Source: Candidatus Altimarinota bacterium
Lineage (GTDB): Bacteria; Patescibacteriota; Gracilibacteria; BD1-5; UBA6164
Assembly: GCA_019454605.1 (NCBI GenBank)
Contig: JACFNZ010000001.1
Coordinates: forward strand, 186,001-250,000
Reading direction: 5' to 3'
Length of the DNA: 64,000 bases
A program made the position numbers and the translations under genes. The notes below the pieces were generated by a model. It was given only the letters and a program-made list of their open reading frames with translations, was not told the origin of the DNA and made no database searches. Below, one piece after another: positions 1 to 11,052 of this stretch (the first letter of the stretch is position 1; each line of letters starts with the position of its first letter).

Positions 1-923
1 ATAAATCAATTAAAATCAGGATAATTAAATTGTCTAAAACTTGAAACTATATTAGTCAAATTTGAATTTGTTGAAATTTTATCATTTCAAGTTGTTATTG
101 CTCTAATAATTACTTCATAACCAGTTTTTTGAGCTTTTTCATCAACAAGTTTTGCTCTCTCTTGAGTTAAAGCACTTGTTTCTTTTGATTGATTAGGGGT
201 TTTCTCTTCATCTTTTGGTATAAAAAACAATTCAACAATAGATATCAAAATATTTAAAGGATTAAAAGAAAAACTTTGCTTTTTTCATTCCATTATTTTA
301 CTTGATTGAGAAGAACACTCATGTTGCCAATCATCATTTATCGGTTTTAGTAAAATCTGAATTACTCAAGATTCATCTTCTTTAAATTTTGAAAAAGCAT
401 TTGTAATATTATTTATTGGATCTGATTCTAGTTTTTGATATGTTTTTAGTGGATAATAAAAATCTTTTTTTAAATCCAAATAAGTTCAATTATAATATTT
501 TTTTCATTCAAAAATATTTACTTCAGGAGTTTCTTCTATAATCGCATCTGGATAAAATCAATTTATTTGTTTTTCAAATAAATCTTTGTATTCAAAAGGA
601 CAAACTACATAAAAAAGTATTTCTTGGTTATGAGCAATATATTCAAAAGAAAATGTGTCTTGTCACAATATTTTTGTTTTAATTTTATTTGATTGTATAC
701 TCTTTAAAGATGCAAGTAGTTGCTCCATAATAGATATTACTTCTTTAAAATCTTTTAAAGTTTCTTGTTTTTCGTCTAAATCTGAATTTTTCTTAGGCAT
801 AGTTACACTCAAAAAAGACAACCTCAAAGTTCTTTTAAGATTTTCTTTTTTTCTAAGTATTAATATATAAAAAAATACTACTAGTAATATAATTATTATA
901 AAAAATATCGCTCAATAATTCAT
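1..923 (-). CDS. HerA/DUF87-type secretion ATPase, N-terminal part (partial)
   Basis: Partial: the 3' end lies before base 1, leaving about 307 codons. The protein starts with one membrane helix (about residues 4-22) followed by a basic stretch. Next comes a region with F-E-Y-I-A-H-N-Q, then an F-Y-V-V-C-P-like strand and Y-P-D-A. This resembles the N-terminal domain (DUF8128-like) of the type IV secretion/HerA-related ATPases common in CPR genomes. The Walker motifs would lie in the missing part, so the ATPase call rests on this N-terminal resemblance. ATG at 923 is the only early methionine before the helix. A VirB2/TrbC-like membrane protein occurs elsewhere in the window, which fits a conjugation- or pilus-like apparatus, but the two are not adjacent. 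Confidence 0.55.
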
Positions 924-1031
924 ATTTATCTTAAATATCTAAAAATTCACTTTTATTATAACATATATTTGTAGTATTTCAAAAAAAAAGCTAAAAATAA
1001 AATAAAACTCTCTTGATAATTTTAATTTTTA

Positions 1032-1586
1032 TTACTTTATTAATTTTTCTAAATCTTTTAATATTTCAATATTTAATTTTTCAAGTCTAAAAATATTTTT
1101 AATATTTTCTTTTGATACAAAATAAAGTATTTTTCTTATATCTTGATTTGTTGAGTCTATATTTAATAATCATAATATATTTTTTATTTTTAAGTGTGAT
1201 AAAATAACTTTTTGGGTAGTTATTTCATCATAATTATTTAAAAAATATATTATATTGTATATTTCATAAACAGGATTATTAAAAGCAGTTTCATCAAAAA
1301 TATATTTAAGTAAATTTAAAAATAAAATAATTATTTCATAACTTTTGTTATCATAATTAAATTCTTTTAATATTTTTATATTTTTTACTTCACTTATATT
1401 TAATTCTTTTTTATTATATATTTCAAAATTTATAATATATCATATATCAAGAGATTTTTTATTTTTAGATAAATTTACTTTTAGATTAAGTTTTCAATAA
1501 TCATATGAAAAAACATAAATTAAAAACTCATTATCTTTTAATTTATTAATTTTTAGTACTATTCATGAAGTTTTAAATATAGACAT
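1032..1586 (-). CDS. recO: RecO-like DNA repair protein, divergent and short
   Basis: 184 aa. The N-terminus (TSGIVLK, then L-K-D-N-E-F-L-I-Y-V-F and Y-G-K-L) matches the OB-fold start of RecO, which loads RecA onto SSB-coated single strands in RecFOR recombination. The rest is an alpha-helical region rich in Asn, Ile and Lys, as in the RecO C-terminal bundle, but no zinc-binding cysteines are visible and the protein is shorter than the usual 230-250 aa. It starts one base after the yvcK stop, so the two are almost certainly co-transcribed. The RecO call rests mainly on the N-terminal pattern. A different OB-fold protein is possible. Confidence 0.5.
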
Positions 1587-1587
1587 T

Positions 1588-2598
1588 TTATTTTATCCAT
1601 CAAGAAACTAAATCTTTCATAGTTTTTGCAAGTTTTAATGGATGATGTCTTACAACATCTCATTCATCTACAAAATCTCTCTCAATTATTTTATATTTTT
1701 TACCTTCAAATAAAGAATAATCTTTTAATTTTACTGGCTTTTTTCATTCTTCTATTTTATATTTTAATGCAAGTTCTTCGCTTATATGTCAATTATTTAC
1801 AAAAACATAATCAATAACTTCTCAAGCATATTTTTCAATATTATCTATAAAATCTTTTAATTCATAAGTGGTAGTTTCTCATTTTTTTGTCATAATATTA
1901 CAAACATAAATGATTTTTGCATTTGTTTCTTTTAGTGCTTCTTTCATTCATTTTGAAAGTAAATTTGGCACTATTGAAGTATAGAAATCTCAAGGTCATA
2001 GTATAATATAATCACTATTAAGTATAACCTCTCTTGCTTTTGGATTTAGGATTCAATCTCATCATACTAAAAAAGCGTCTATAACATTTTGATTTATATT
2101 ATGACTTCTCTCAAAATCATTTTTATCTGAAATATCAATATTTTTTTCTCAAATAATCTTTGTCCCATCTTCAAATTCAACTCATAAATGAACATCATCT
2201 AAAGTTACAGGAATTATTTTTCATTCTACATCAAAAAACTTACAAGCCTCATCAAGTCATTTTTCAAATGATCAAGTTATATCTCACAGAGCAGCTAATA
2301 TAATATTTCCAACTTTATTTCATCAAATAACTCATGTTTCATCCTTGAATTTATACTCAAATAATTTCCTAACCATTCAGGTATTAGATGCAAGTGCACA
2401 AATAGCTCTTCTTATATCTCAAGGTGGTAAAACTCAGTATTTATCTCTTATTTCTCAAGTAGTTCATCAACTATCTGTCATAGCAATAATAGTCGATAAA
2501 TTTCTTGTTTCTTCATCAAAAACTTTTTTAAGTCAATAAATAACATTAAATGTTCAAGATCATCATCCAATAGTTGTTATGTTAATTTTTTTTGTCAT
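1588..2598 (-). CDS. yvcK: YvcK/CofD-like gluconeogenesis factor
   Basis: 336 aa, usual length for the family. The N-terminal glycine loop I-G-G-G-S-G-T (about residues 10-16), the D-S-G-G-T-T-G-E segment (about 42-49) and P-P-G-D-I-R-R are hallmarks of YvcK/CofD nucleotide-sugar-binding proteins. The D-Y-V-F-V-N-N region and a C-terminal V-R-H-H-P-L-K-L-A motif also match. YvcK binds UDP-sugars and supports cell-wall precursor supply and morphology. Most glycines of the motifs are TGA. It is followed with a 1-base gap by the RecO-like gene. The upstream region is AT-rich with no obvious Shine-Dalgarno sequence. Confidence 0.88.
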
Positions 2599-2678
2599 AA
2601 GGTTATATTTAAATTTATTTATTTTTATTATATAAATAAAGATATTTTTGCAAAAATTAATTATTATATATTTTTACT

Positions 2679-3764
2679 TTAAGATCAAAAATTAGGAGTT
2701 TGGTTATCTATTATTAATTGAGAATTATACATTTTTATATATTTTTTTCTTTCATTATTTAAAATTTTACTTGATATTTTTGATTCAATAAATTCTTTTT
2801 TAAAAATCTCAAGTAAATGTTTTTTATATTCAATATTTGTAAAAATAATATCTCAATTTTCACTAAAATGTATTTTATAAGTATCATATAATTTATGGAT
2901 TTGAATAGGAAGACTTAATCAATTATTTTCATCAGCAATCATATACCACTTATCTAGTGGTAATTTTTTTATCTCAGAAACTGGAAAAATATGAGCTCAC
3001 TCACACATATCTGCAGGTAATTTTCAAAATAAATGATCAGATGGTTTTACTAAATTTAATCTATTTTTAAAAATTCTTCTAAGTTTTAATATTCTTTGAT
3101 TATTTATTTCATCTTCATTTTGTAAATCTAATTTATAGTTATTTGATAATATAAAATCAATAATTCATATTATATCTTCTCTATTATCTATTTCTTTAGT
3201 TTCACTTTCATTATCAGAGTTTAGAGCTTTAAATAATATTTCATTAAATTTTATAAAATCTTTTCAAATTTCTGGGAATAATTTAATATATTTATCTAAA
3301 TTTAAAGTTTGTAGTTTTTGAGTTCTAAAATTTTCTTTATTTTTTATCCTTAAAGTTTTAAAAAAATTAATAAATAAAAATTGATTATAATCTCATCAAT
3401 ATATTATATATGGAGTTTTTCTAAAATCAAAATTACTTCATGAAGGGTTACTTCAAGTAGTAAATTTGTCATGATTTAAAACAGTTGTTAAATTATTTAA
3501 AAAGTAATTATTTATATAATTTAATTTTTCTTGTGATAAAACTTCTGTTTCTATAGAATTATCCATAAAATTTTCCCTAAATTTAATAATTTTTTTATCA
3601 AATTTTAATCAATATTTGCCTTTTCATTGAAACTCACTTCAATTTAAAAGTTCTACATATTCATCAATAACATATCAATTTTGATTTATTATGTACTTAG
3701 CAATTCATTTAGTTAATATTTTTGCTTTAGGTCTTGATATAAATGGGATATTTAATATATACAT
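2679..3764 (-). CDS. HNH restriction endonuclease (partner of cytosine methylase)
   Basis: 361 aa. The C-terminal third (about residues 245-300) contains A-H-I-F-P-V-S, then A-D-E-N-N-G-L-S-L and I-Q-I-H-K-L-Y-D. This is the H-N-H order of an HNH nuclease, with Cys only once nearby, so it is not a four-cysteine type. The N-terminal two thirds are unrecognised and probably hold the target-recognition part. The gene begins 2 bases after the stop of a C5-cytosine methyltransferase, the standard layout of a type II restriction-modification pair. It uses TGA for glycine throughout, so it is adapted to code 25. Cleavage specificity cannot be read from the sequence. Confidence 0.72.
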
Positions 3765-3766
3765 AA

Positions 3767-4906
3767 TTATAATAGATAAAAACTAAAAATTTCTTCTAAT
3801 ACTTTTATATTTATAGAATTTCAAGCTAAAAATTTTATTTTATTTTCAGTTAATCAAATTTTTACTAATTTTTTATAAAATTCTTCATCATTAAATCATT
3901 GTAATTTTAAGTGTTCAAAAGCATTTAAATAAATTATATTTTTATTTTCATCAAAAAACTTTACTCTTGAATGAGCTCCAGATGCTGTAATTGTTGGAGA
4001 TTTTCAATCTAAATAATATACATAATTTTCTGCATTAAAATTAGAATATCAATCTAAAAAAGCTTTTTTTATTCAAATATGTTTATCTTTTTCTATAATT
4101 TTAAATTTTCTATTTGTAATAAATTTTTCATGAATTAAATTTTTACAATAAATATCTTTTATATATTTATCTTTATATATTTTTTCAATTTTAAAGTCTT
4201 TTAAATTATTCTTTTCTAAGAAAGATAACATAAAAACTCTTTCTCTATTTTGAGCTTCTCAAAGATCTTTAGCATTTATAACAAAAGGTTTCGTTGATTT
4301 ATATCATAAATTATTTAATTCATTTATCCATAAATCTAAATCCCCTTTAAAATTTCGGTTTAAAATTGCTTTAACATTTTCCATCATCAAAATTTTTGGT
4401 AATGATTTTTTGTCAGTATTTTTAACTTCTTTTAAAATCCTTTCAACTTCCCACAATAATCAAGATCTTGATTGAGTTCATCTAGAAAATCATTTTTGTT
4501 TTCATTGTTGAGAAATATCTTGACATGGAAAAGAATAAGTAAATAAATCAATATTTTTTCAAATAAAATTCTCTCATTTTAAATTTTTTATATCAAGGTT
4601 TCAGTATTTTTTTACAACTTGACATAATATTGATAATTTATCATTAGATAATCATCATAAATTTTTTGCTTTTATTTTACTATTAAGACTTAATGAATAT
4701 TTACTTAAATATAATAATATTTTAGTTTTATCTATTTTTTTAGGTTTTAAATTTAAATATTTTAATCAATATGCAATTATTGCATCTGTATACCAATCAC
4801 TTATTCAAATTATATCAACTTTAAATCACAAATTTAATAATGCTTGATGTTGGCTTCATATTCATGCAAAAGCTTCAAATAATTTTATTTTTTTATTTTT
4901 AAACAT
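3767..4906 (-). CDS. DNA (cytosine-5) methyltransferase
   Basis: 379 aa. The conserved motifs are in order: motif I near the start (L-F-E-A-F-A-G-I-G-S), the catalytic P-C-Q loop in S-F-P-C-Q-D-I-S (about residue 128), M-E-N-V-K-A (motif VI, about 175), Q-N-R-E-R-V-F (motif VIII) and a C-terminal motif X stretch. It transfers a methyl group from SAM to cytosine C5 and would protect host DNA from the adjacent HNH enzyme. The codon at 4355-4357 is CGA, a rare codon in this lineage. The start lies next to a perfect palindrome that contains a TATAAT box, suggesting a self-regulated promoter. The recognition site is unknown. Confidence 0.9.
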
Positions 4907-4911
4907 AAAAA

Positions 4912-4932
4912 GCATATTATAAAATAATATGC
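4912..4932 (-). promoter_or_regulatory. Palindrome with TATAAT box upstream of the R-M operon
   Basis: A perfect 9+9 inverted repeat with a 3-base centre lies 6 bases upstream of the methylase ATG. Read on the minus strand it contains TATAAT. A -10 box this close to the ATG would give a leaderless or nearly leaderless mRNA. A dimeric protein, perhaps the methylase itself, could bind the palindrome and repress. This is inference from position. Confidence 0.45.
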
Positions 4933-4941
4933 CAAAATAAA

Positions 4942-5072
4942 TTGAGATAGGAAGAGTGTAATGTTTTAGCAAACAAAAAAGGGCAACTTAATATACTCTT
5001 ATTGTTCGCCAAAACATTACACTTCTCAAATAAAATTAAAAAAGAGCTAGAGCAACTAAGTTGCCCTTTTTT
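4942..5072 (+). ncRNA. Pseudoknot-capable structured intergenic region
   Basis: Two long complementary pairs are interleaved. Arm A (4956-4970, extended by TTGAG at 4942-4946) pairs with A' (5008-5022, extended by CTCAA at 5025-5029). Arm B (4975-4990) pairs perfectly over 16 bases with B' (5057-5072), which ends in a T run. The order A-B-A'-B' allows a pseudoknot or a switch between two folds. B-B' would act as an intrinsic terminator on either strand. Strand and function are unknown: it may be a free small RNA on the plus strand or a leader of the restriction-modification operon on the minus strand. The rest of 4907-5193 holds only the alaS terminator. Confidence 0.45.
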
Positions 5073-5143
5073 TAAACTTATTTAAGTTTTTAATGTAATA
5101 TCTTGGCTTTTAGAGTTTATGTAAAAAGTGCTTATTTGCAAAT

Positions 5144-5179
5144 AAAAAATAAATAGACTAATAGTCTATTTATTTTTTT
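5144..5179. terminator. Bidirectional hairpin after alaS
   Basis: A-rich arm, a 9-bp stem around AATAGACTA/TAGTCTATT and a T run on both strands. It sits directly downstream of the alaS stop. Confidence 0.75.
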
Positions 5180-5193
5180 GACATAAGTTTAAA

Positions 5194-7008
5194 TTATTTT
5201 TCTAAAACTGCCTTTATCCTTCTTACTCATCTACTTGAAGCTTCTTCTTTTACTATCTTAAATACTCACATATCTTTTGTTTCTTCAACATGTGGTCATC
5301 AACAAAGCTCTTTTGAATAAATAGTTCATGATTTTCAAATAAAACTATAAACTTTTACTATATCTGGATATTTTTCCCAAAAAGATCATTCAACTCAATT
5401 ATCTTTTGCAGTTTGTTTTGGCATTTCTTCTAAAATTCTTGTTGTTTCATCTAAAATAGCTTCATTTACATAATCTTCAACTTCTTTTAATTGTTTAGGA
5501 GTTACTTTTTCATCATGTGTAAAATCAAATCTTAATCTTTCTGTTGTAATATTTGATCCGGCTTGGTGAACATGATCTCAAAGTACTTTTCTAAGTCATG
5601 CAAGCATCAGGTGTGTTGCTGAGTGAAGCATAGTTGTAGTTTCAGAGTGATCTGCAAGTCATCCTGCAAATTTTTGACTTGCTCAAGCTCTTGATAATTC
5701 TTGATGTCTTTTAAAAGACTCTCTAAATCATTCTTCATCTACTTTTAAATTTTTTTCTGTTGCAAGTTCAATAGTCATTTCTAAAGGAAATCAAAAAGTA
5801 TCATAAAGTTTAAATGCTTTATCTCAAGATATTGTATCAATTTTTTTTCAAGTTTTTTCAAATGCAACTTGAAATCAAAATACTAGCTTATCAAATTCCT
5901 TTAATCATTTTTCAAGTGTTTCACCAAAACTCTTTTCTTCTTTTATTATTTCTTCAAGAATTTCTGATTTTTTAGTTTTTATATTTTCATAAATATCTTT
6001 AAAGTTTTCTATTACAACATTTGCAATACTTGAAAGAAATTCTTTATTTGCTCAAAGTTTGTGTCATTCTCTAATAGCTCTTCTTAATAATCTTCTTAAA
6101 ATATAACCTTGATCAACATTTGAAGGAATAACTCAATCAGATAACATTATAACTGATGTTCTTATATGATCAGCAATAATTCTAATTGATTTTTTAGTTT
6201 CATCATTATATCTTATATTTAAAGTATTTTCTATTTCTTTGATGATTCAAGAAAAAACATCAGTTTCATAAACTGAAGTAGCTCAAGAGAGAGTTCTAGT
6301 AATTCTTTCAAGTCACATACCAGTATCAACATTTTGCATTTTTGCTTTTAGGAAATTCCCATTTTCATCTTTTATGTATTCCATAAATACATTATTCCAA
6401 ATTTCCATCCAGTTTTTTTCATCATTTCAAACTGTACTTCCAGGTGTTGGAAATTCAGTTTCTCACACCCAATAAAAAATTTCTGTGTCTGGTCCACAAG
6501 GTCAAGTAAGTCCTGCTGGCCCCCACCAATTATCTTTTTTTCATAAGTATGATATATTTTTAATTCATAAGCTTCTCCAAATTTCTGCAGATTCTTCATC
6601 TTTAGGAGCATTTTCATCTCACTCAAAAACAGTTACAGCAAGTTTTTTAATATCTATTCAAAGCCATTTTTTATCAGTTAAAAATTCATAACTCCAAGAA
6701 ATAGATTCTTTTTTAAAATAATCTCATAAAGACCAATTTCAAAGCATTTCAAAAAATGTTAAATGAGTATTATCTCAAATATCATCAATATCTCAAGTTC
6801 TTACACATTTTTGATAATCACAAAGTCTTTTTCATAAAGGATGTTTTTCTCAAAGTAAATATGGTACTAAAGGTTGCATTCAAGCTGTATTAAACAAAAC
6901 TGTTGGGTCATTATCAGGAACAACTGAAGCAGATGGTATAACCTTATGATCTTTAGTTTTAAAAAAATCTAAAAATTTTTGTCTAATCTCAAGTGAACTA
7001 ATTTGCAT
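5194..7008 (-). CDS. alaS: Alanine--tRNA ligase without C-terminal C-Ala domain
   Basis: 604 aa. The class II catalytic core is complete from the N-terminus ([10 protein letters not shown], then F-N-T-A-G-M-Q-P and the R-x-C-x-x-Q-K-C-V-R region). The editing domain carries the zinc motif H-S-A-T-H-L, and further on C-G-G-P-H-V. The protein ends right after the SAD editing domain at A-S-S-R-G-V-R-R-I-K-A. Full-length bacterial AlaRS is about 870 aa, so the C-Ala/DHHA1 part is absent. The natural stop and lack of downstream homology argue for a real short form rather than a break. It charges tRNA-Ala. A tRNA-Ala(TGC) gene is at 25162-25238. Confidence 0.95.
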
Positions 7009-7010
7009 AA

Positions 7011-7047
7011 AAATAGGTTTAATTAATAAAAAATTAAACCTATTTTA
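7011..7047. terminator. Hairpin between pilB-like gene and alaS
   Basis: A 14-bp arm (AAATAGGTTTAATT) and its complement surround an A-rich loop, with T tracts on both sides. It ends the pilB-like transcript on the minus strand. Confidence 0.7.
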
Positions 7048-7072
7048 TAAAAAAAATGTATTTTTTCAAGTA

Positions 7073-8434
7073 TTAATTTCATAAAACACTAAGTATCTCT
7101 TCAATAGAAGTATCTCACATAACTACTTTTAAGAAGGCATCTTCTTTTATTGTCACCATACCATCTCAAATTGCTTGAATTTCTATTTGAGTTTTTGAGG
7201 CATTTTTAATAAGTAAATCCTCTATTTTATCATTCATCTCTAGTATTTCATATATTCAAATTCTTCATTTATATCAAGTATTATTACATTGTTCACATCA
7301 TCAATCTTTTGCTTTATAAAGCAATATATTTTCTTTATCTTTTATATATTTTCAAACTTTTCAAATAATAGCATTTTTAACCCTATCTTCTGGAGAGTAT
7401 TTTTCTCTACATTTAGAACATAATTTCCTAACAAGTCTTTGAGATATAATAAGTCTTAAACTTGATGATAATAAAAGTGGATCTACTCATAAATTCACAA
7501 GTCTTGATAATGTATGAGTTGCTGAATTTGTATGTAAAGTTGAAAAAACTAAGTGTCAAGTAATTGATGATTCAACAGCTAATTTTGCAGTTTCTTCATC
7601 TCTTATTTCTCAAACCATTATAATATCTGGGTCTTGTCTTAGAAGTGATCTTAATCAACTTGCAAATGTAAATCAAATAGATGGATTTATTTGAGTATGA
7701 TTTACTCAAGGTATACGATATTCTACTGGGTCTTCAAGAGTAGAAATATTATTGTCTAAAGCATTAAATTGTGATAAAAGTGAAAATAGTGTTGTTGATT
7801 TTCAACTTCAAGTAGGTCATACAGCTAAAATCATTCAATGAGTATCTCATAAATGTTTTTTTATTTTTACCATATTATAAGGCAAAATTCAAAGATTTTT
7901 TAAGTCAGTTGGTTTTTCTTCTTTTTTTAAAATTCTAATAACTATTTTTTCTCAATAAATATTTGGTAAAATAGATATTCTTAAATCAACTGATTTTCAT
8001 CAAAAAAAATTAAAATTTATTTTTCAATCTTGAGGTAATCTTTGCTCATCTATTCTTAAATAAGCTAAAATTTTTATTCTAGCTATTAAAGAACTAGCTT
8101 TTGATAATTCAAATGACTTATAATTTATAAAATTTCAATCTATTCTAAATCTAATTTTAACTTCTTTATCATTTGGTTCTATATGTATATCTGAAACTCA
8201 TTTTGAAATAGCATTCAATATCAAGTCATTAACAAAATATATGATATTTTCATCATCTTCTTTTAAATTTTTATTAATTGATAAATTAGATCATTTTAAT
8301 CATACTGATGATGTTGTTTGAGAAACTAAAAATAAATCATCAACTTGAGAATTTGAATCTTTACTTTTTAAATTTTTATTATCTTTTTCTATTTTACTTT
8401 TAAAATCTTTTATTATTTTTTGTATTTTAGACAC
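7073..8434 (-). CDS. pilB: PilB/GspE-type pilus assembly ATPase
   Basis: 453 aa. Contains an S-D-I-H-I-E-P motif, R-I-D-G arginine loops, Walker A G-P-T-G-S-G-K-S (about residue 203, all three Gly are TGA), the Asp box T-L-E-D-P-V-E, Walker B D-P-D-I-I-M-V-G-E-I-R-D and the His box T-L-H-T-N-S-A. Two CxxC pairs (CSKC and CEQC) near the C-terminus form the zinc site of PilB/GspE extension ATPases, which separates it from PilT. The N1 domain is missing or very short, so it is shorter than typical PilB. No in-frame ATG is near the N-terminus. GTG at 8434 is the likely start. It powers assembly of the type IV pilins encoded near 46-48 kb. Confidence 0.9.
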
Positions 8435-8509
8435 ATCTGCTAAATTAAAATTAAGTTATTTATATAATAACATATTTTAAAATATTTTTCAAAAATAAGA
8501 CTTTGACTT

Positions 8510-9409
8510 TTAATTAGGATATTTTCTAAACCAAGTTAATTGTCTTTTAGCATAATTTCTATTTGCTTGAGAAACTTTATCTATACATTCTTGTTTTGTG
8601 ATTTTTCAGTCTAAAAACTCCACAACTTCTTTATATCAAATAGTTTGTAATCAAAAATCCGTTTTTAAAAATCAATTATTCAATATTTCTATAACTTCTT
8701 CTATTAGTCCAGATTCAAACATTAAATTTATTCTTTTATTTATTTTTTCATATAACTTTTCTCTATCTCAATTATATGGAGTTAAAAATAAAGTATCATA
8801 TTTTAATATTTTATCTTGGACAAAATCAAGTTTTGATTTTCAAGATAACATCTTGACTTCAATTCATCTAATCACATAATTTAAATTATGTGGATGAATA
8901 GTTTTAGCGTATTTTGAATCAATTTCAATTAATTTTTTATAAACAAATTCTTTTCAAAACTGCTTAGCTTCTTGTTCTAACTTTTCTCTTAATTCTTTAT
9001 CTCAAGGAACTTTTGGTATATTAAAATCATAAATTAAACTATCTATATAAAGCCCAGTTCATCAAACAAGTATTGGAATTTTATTTTTTAAAAATAAATT
9101 ATCTATAATTTTTAAACTTTCTTTTTTAAATTCTCAAACACTATAAGAAATATTTGGGGTTATAATATCTATCATATGATGAATTATTCAATCCATTTCA
9201 TCTTTTGTAGCCTTTCAAGTTCAAATATTTAAATATTTAAATATTTGCCTACTATCTGTTGAAATAATTTCTGAATTTATATATTTGGCAATATCAATTC
9301 AAAGGCTTGTTTTTCAGCAAGCTGTTGGTCAATAAACAATTATTATTTTATTTTTTAGATTTTTATTATCTAAAAATTTATTTATCTTTTCTTGAGTATT
9401 TAAATTCAT
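8510..9409 (-). CDS. miaA: tRNA dimethylallyltransferase
   Basis: 299 aa, normal length. The P-loop G-P-T-A-C-G-K-T lies at residues 27-34, followed by [15 protein letters not shown] and H-H-M-I-D, then G-G-T-G-L-Y-I-D. Ends with R-Q-L-T-W-F-R. MiaA adds the dimethylallyl group to A37 of tRNAs reading UNN codons. In this organism that could include the tRNA that reads UGA as glycine, which makes the enzyme of interest for decoding. It begins 3 bases after the stop of the upstream membrane-protein gene, so the two form an operon. Confidence 0.93.
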
Positions 9410-9412
9410 ATA

Positions 9413-10111
9413 TTATTTATTAAAAAATTTTTCTTTTTTGTGTTCAAAATAATTATTTGATTTTTCAAATATTTCAATAAGTTTTTTATAAATAAATGAT
9501 TTTTCTCATCAAACTAAATAAAAATATCAAAATACAGATGCAAAAAAAGCTCATAAAGTATCTAATACCAAATCATTCATAGTATCTTTTACTCACTCTC
9601 TTGAATTAATTATTCAATTTATATCAACTAAATCTCTTGCTTTTTGCATATTTAAATTAAAAAAGCTATCTAAAATAAATTCAGTAATTTCCCATAAAGT
9701 TCATAAAGTTACAGCAAAGCAAAATCAAAATAATACAATCATAATAGGAGGGGCTTTAAATTCTCTTATTTTATAAAAAGTATATGGAATTAAAAAGCCT
9801 ATAAATCATAATGCAATTCAAGAAAAACTATGTAAAACAATATCCCACCAAGGAAATAAATAATAAAATTCATTAATATCTCATAAAAATAAAGATGAAT
9901 AAATAAAAAATATTATGATAAATTGAAAAACTTGAGGTATAATTATATCATATTTTTTAAAAACTAAATGAATATAAGTAAATAAAAAAGTTAATATAAT
10001 AACAAATAAAATAGCCCAATTTCATTCAAAAATAGACCATAACATAGCAATAATTAAAGATATTCTAATTATATGTGTCCAAAATGAAATTTTCCATAAA
10101 AAATGTATCAT
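9413..10111 (-). CDS. Multi-pass membrane protein, YjdF/DUF2238-like
   Basis: 232 aa with about six hydrophobic helices. The segment W-W-D-I-V-L-H-S-F-S-G, then V-T-L-G-T-L-W-E-I-T-E-F and later D-T-M-N-D-L-V-L-D-T-L-G-A resembles the YjdF (DUF2238) family of inner-membrane proteins. These carry conserved His, Glu and Asp residues in helices and have no established function. The C-terminus is a lysine-rich cytoplasmic tail. It sits 3 bases upstream of miaA. The family call is by motif memory only. Confidence 0.55.
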
Positions 10112-10191
10112 TAGATATAAATAGGTTTAAATAATTAGATTTAGTATATTAATTAATTGAAATTTGTAAATATTAATTAATTGAAAACAAA

Positions 10192-10225
10192 TAAAAAAGT
10201 CTGATAAAATTATCAGACTTTTTTA
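10192..10225. terminator. Hairpin terminator, copy 1
   Basis: A-run, AGTCTGATA stem with AAAT loop, complement and T-run. The 28-base core is identical to the copy at 11053-11080. Confidence 0.8.
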
Positions 10226-10304
10226 TAATTAATTTTTATTTCTTATCAAATTCTATTTACACATTTTATTTTCTATTCACATAATCTCACTTGAGATTAT
10301 ATTT

Positions 10305-10547
10305 TTAAGGTAAATCTTTTCATCATTTTGAAAATGGATTACATCTTAAAATTCTCCACATTCATTTTATTATTCAATTCAAAACTCAATATTTTATTAT
10401 AGATTGTTTAGTATATTCGCTACAAGTAGGAGTAAATTTACAATATCAATTTGGAAAATATTTTTTAAAACTTGAACGATCAGGACTTATATTTTTTTGA
10501 TACCATTCAATTATTTTTACTGGAGTTTCACTATATTTATTAAACAT
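10305..10547 (-). CDS. yidD: Membrane protein insertion efficiency factor YidD
   Basis: 80 aa, typical length. The signature Y-Q-K-N-I-S-P-D-R, C-K-F-T-P-T-C-S-E-Y-T, then R-I-L-R-C-N-P-F-S-K-G-G identifies YidD, a small protein that assists YidC/Sec membrane insertion. All three conserved cysteines are present. The start overlaps the end of the upstream gene by 8 bases, so translation is probably coupled. The usual neighbours rpmH, rnpA and yidC are not in the window. A 9+9 palindrome (10280-10299) lies just after the stop. Confidence 0.93.
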
Positions 10548-10980
10548 TATTTGATGAAGAATTAATAAGTATTATAAATAATATTATAAAAAAAGTAATC
10601 CATACTATTTTTACTAATAACATAGTTTTCTTTATTTTTTTTATATTTTTAGATTCTGGCACTAAATTTCATAACTCTGAATTTTTTAATATTTTATATA
10701 CTTTTAATACATATTTAGCATCTCCTATTATAAAAATTTTTCAATTATTTTCTTCAAGTATAATTTGTTTATTTACTCATCTTTTTCATCATAAAATTGC
10801 ATAAATTATTCACACAGGAAACATAAAACATCATAAACAACAAGCTGTTCAACAAGAAGCTTTCTCATCAGGTTTTGAATATAACATCATTAAAGTATTT
10901 CATTGAAAATCTCTTACACTATAAAAATGATTTGAAGCTAAAATAATTTGCTTAGCTTTGGTAAGATTACTACTATCCAT
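10540..10980 (-). CDS. Small membrane protein of unknown function
   Basis: 146 aa, not recognised. A soluble N-terminal region is followed by a Cys-rich membrane hairpin (C-G-T-A-C-C-L-G-C-F-M-F-P, about residues 43-60), a soluble middle (about 70-120) and a C-terminal hydrophobic helix (about 123-142). Its 3' end overlaps yidD by 8 bases, which suggests a role linked to membrane-protein biogenesis. This is inference from context only. Confidence 0.7.
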
Positions 10981-11030
10981 AAAATAAAATTATAAAATAA
11001 ATCAAATAAGAAAATAACTTATAAGTCTTA

Positions 11031-11050
11031 GATATTTCTTCAAATATCTA
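11031..11050. repeat. Perfect palindrome AGATATTT-CTTC-AAATATCT
   Basis: An 8-bp inverted repeat with a 4-base loop lies in the upstream region of the membrane protein/yidD operon, just before the terminator of the tRNA-Val transcript. It could be an operator or the base of an extended terminator. Confidence 0.4.
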
Positions 11051-11052
11051 AT

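Noticed and set aside
4942-5072. tmRNA, 6S or SRP RNA for the structured region
   Set aside because: No tRNA-like end, no SRP tetraloop motif and no long 6S-type bulged helix are visible.
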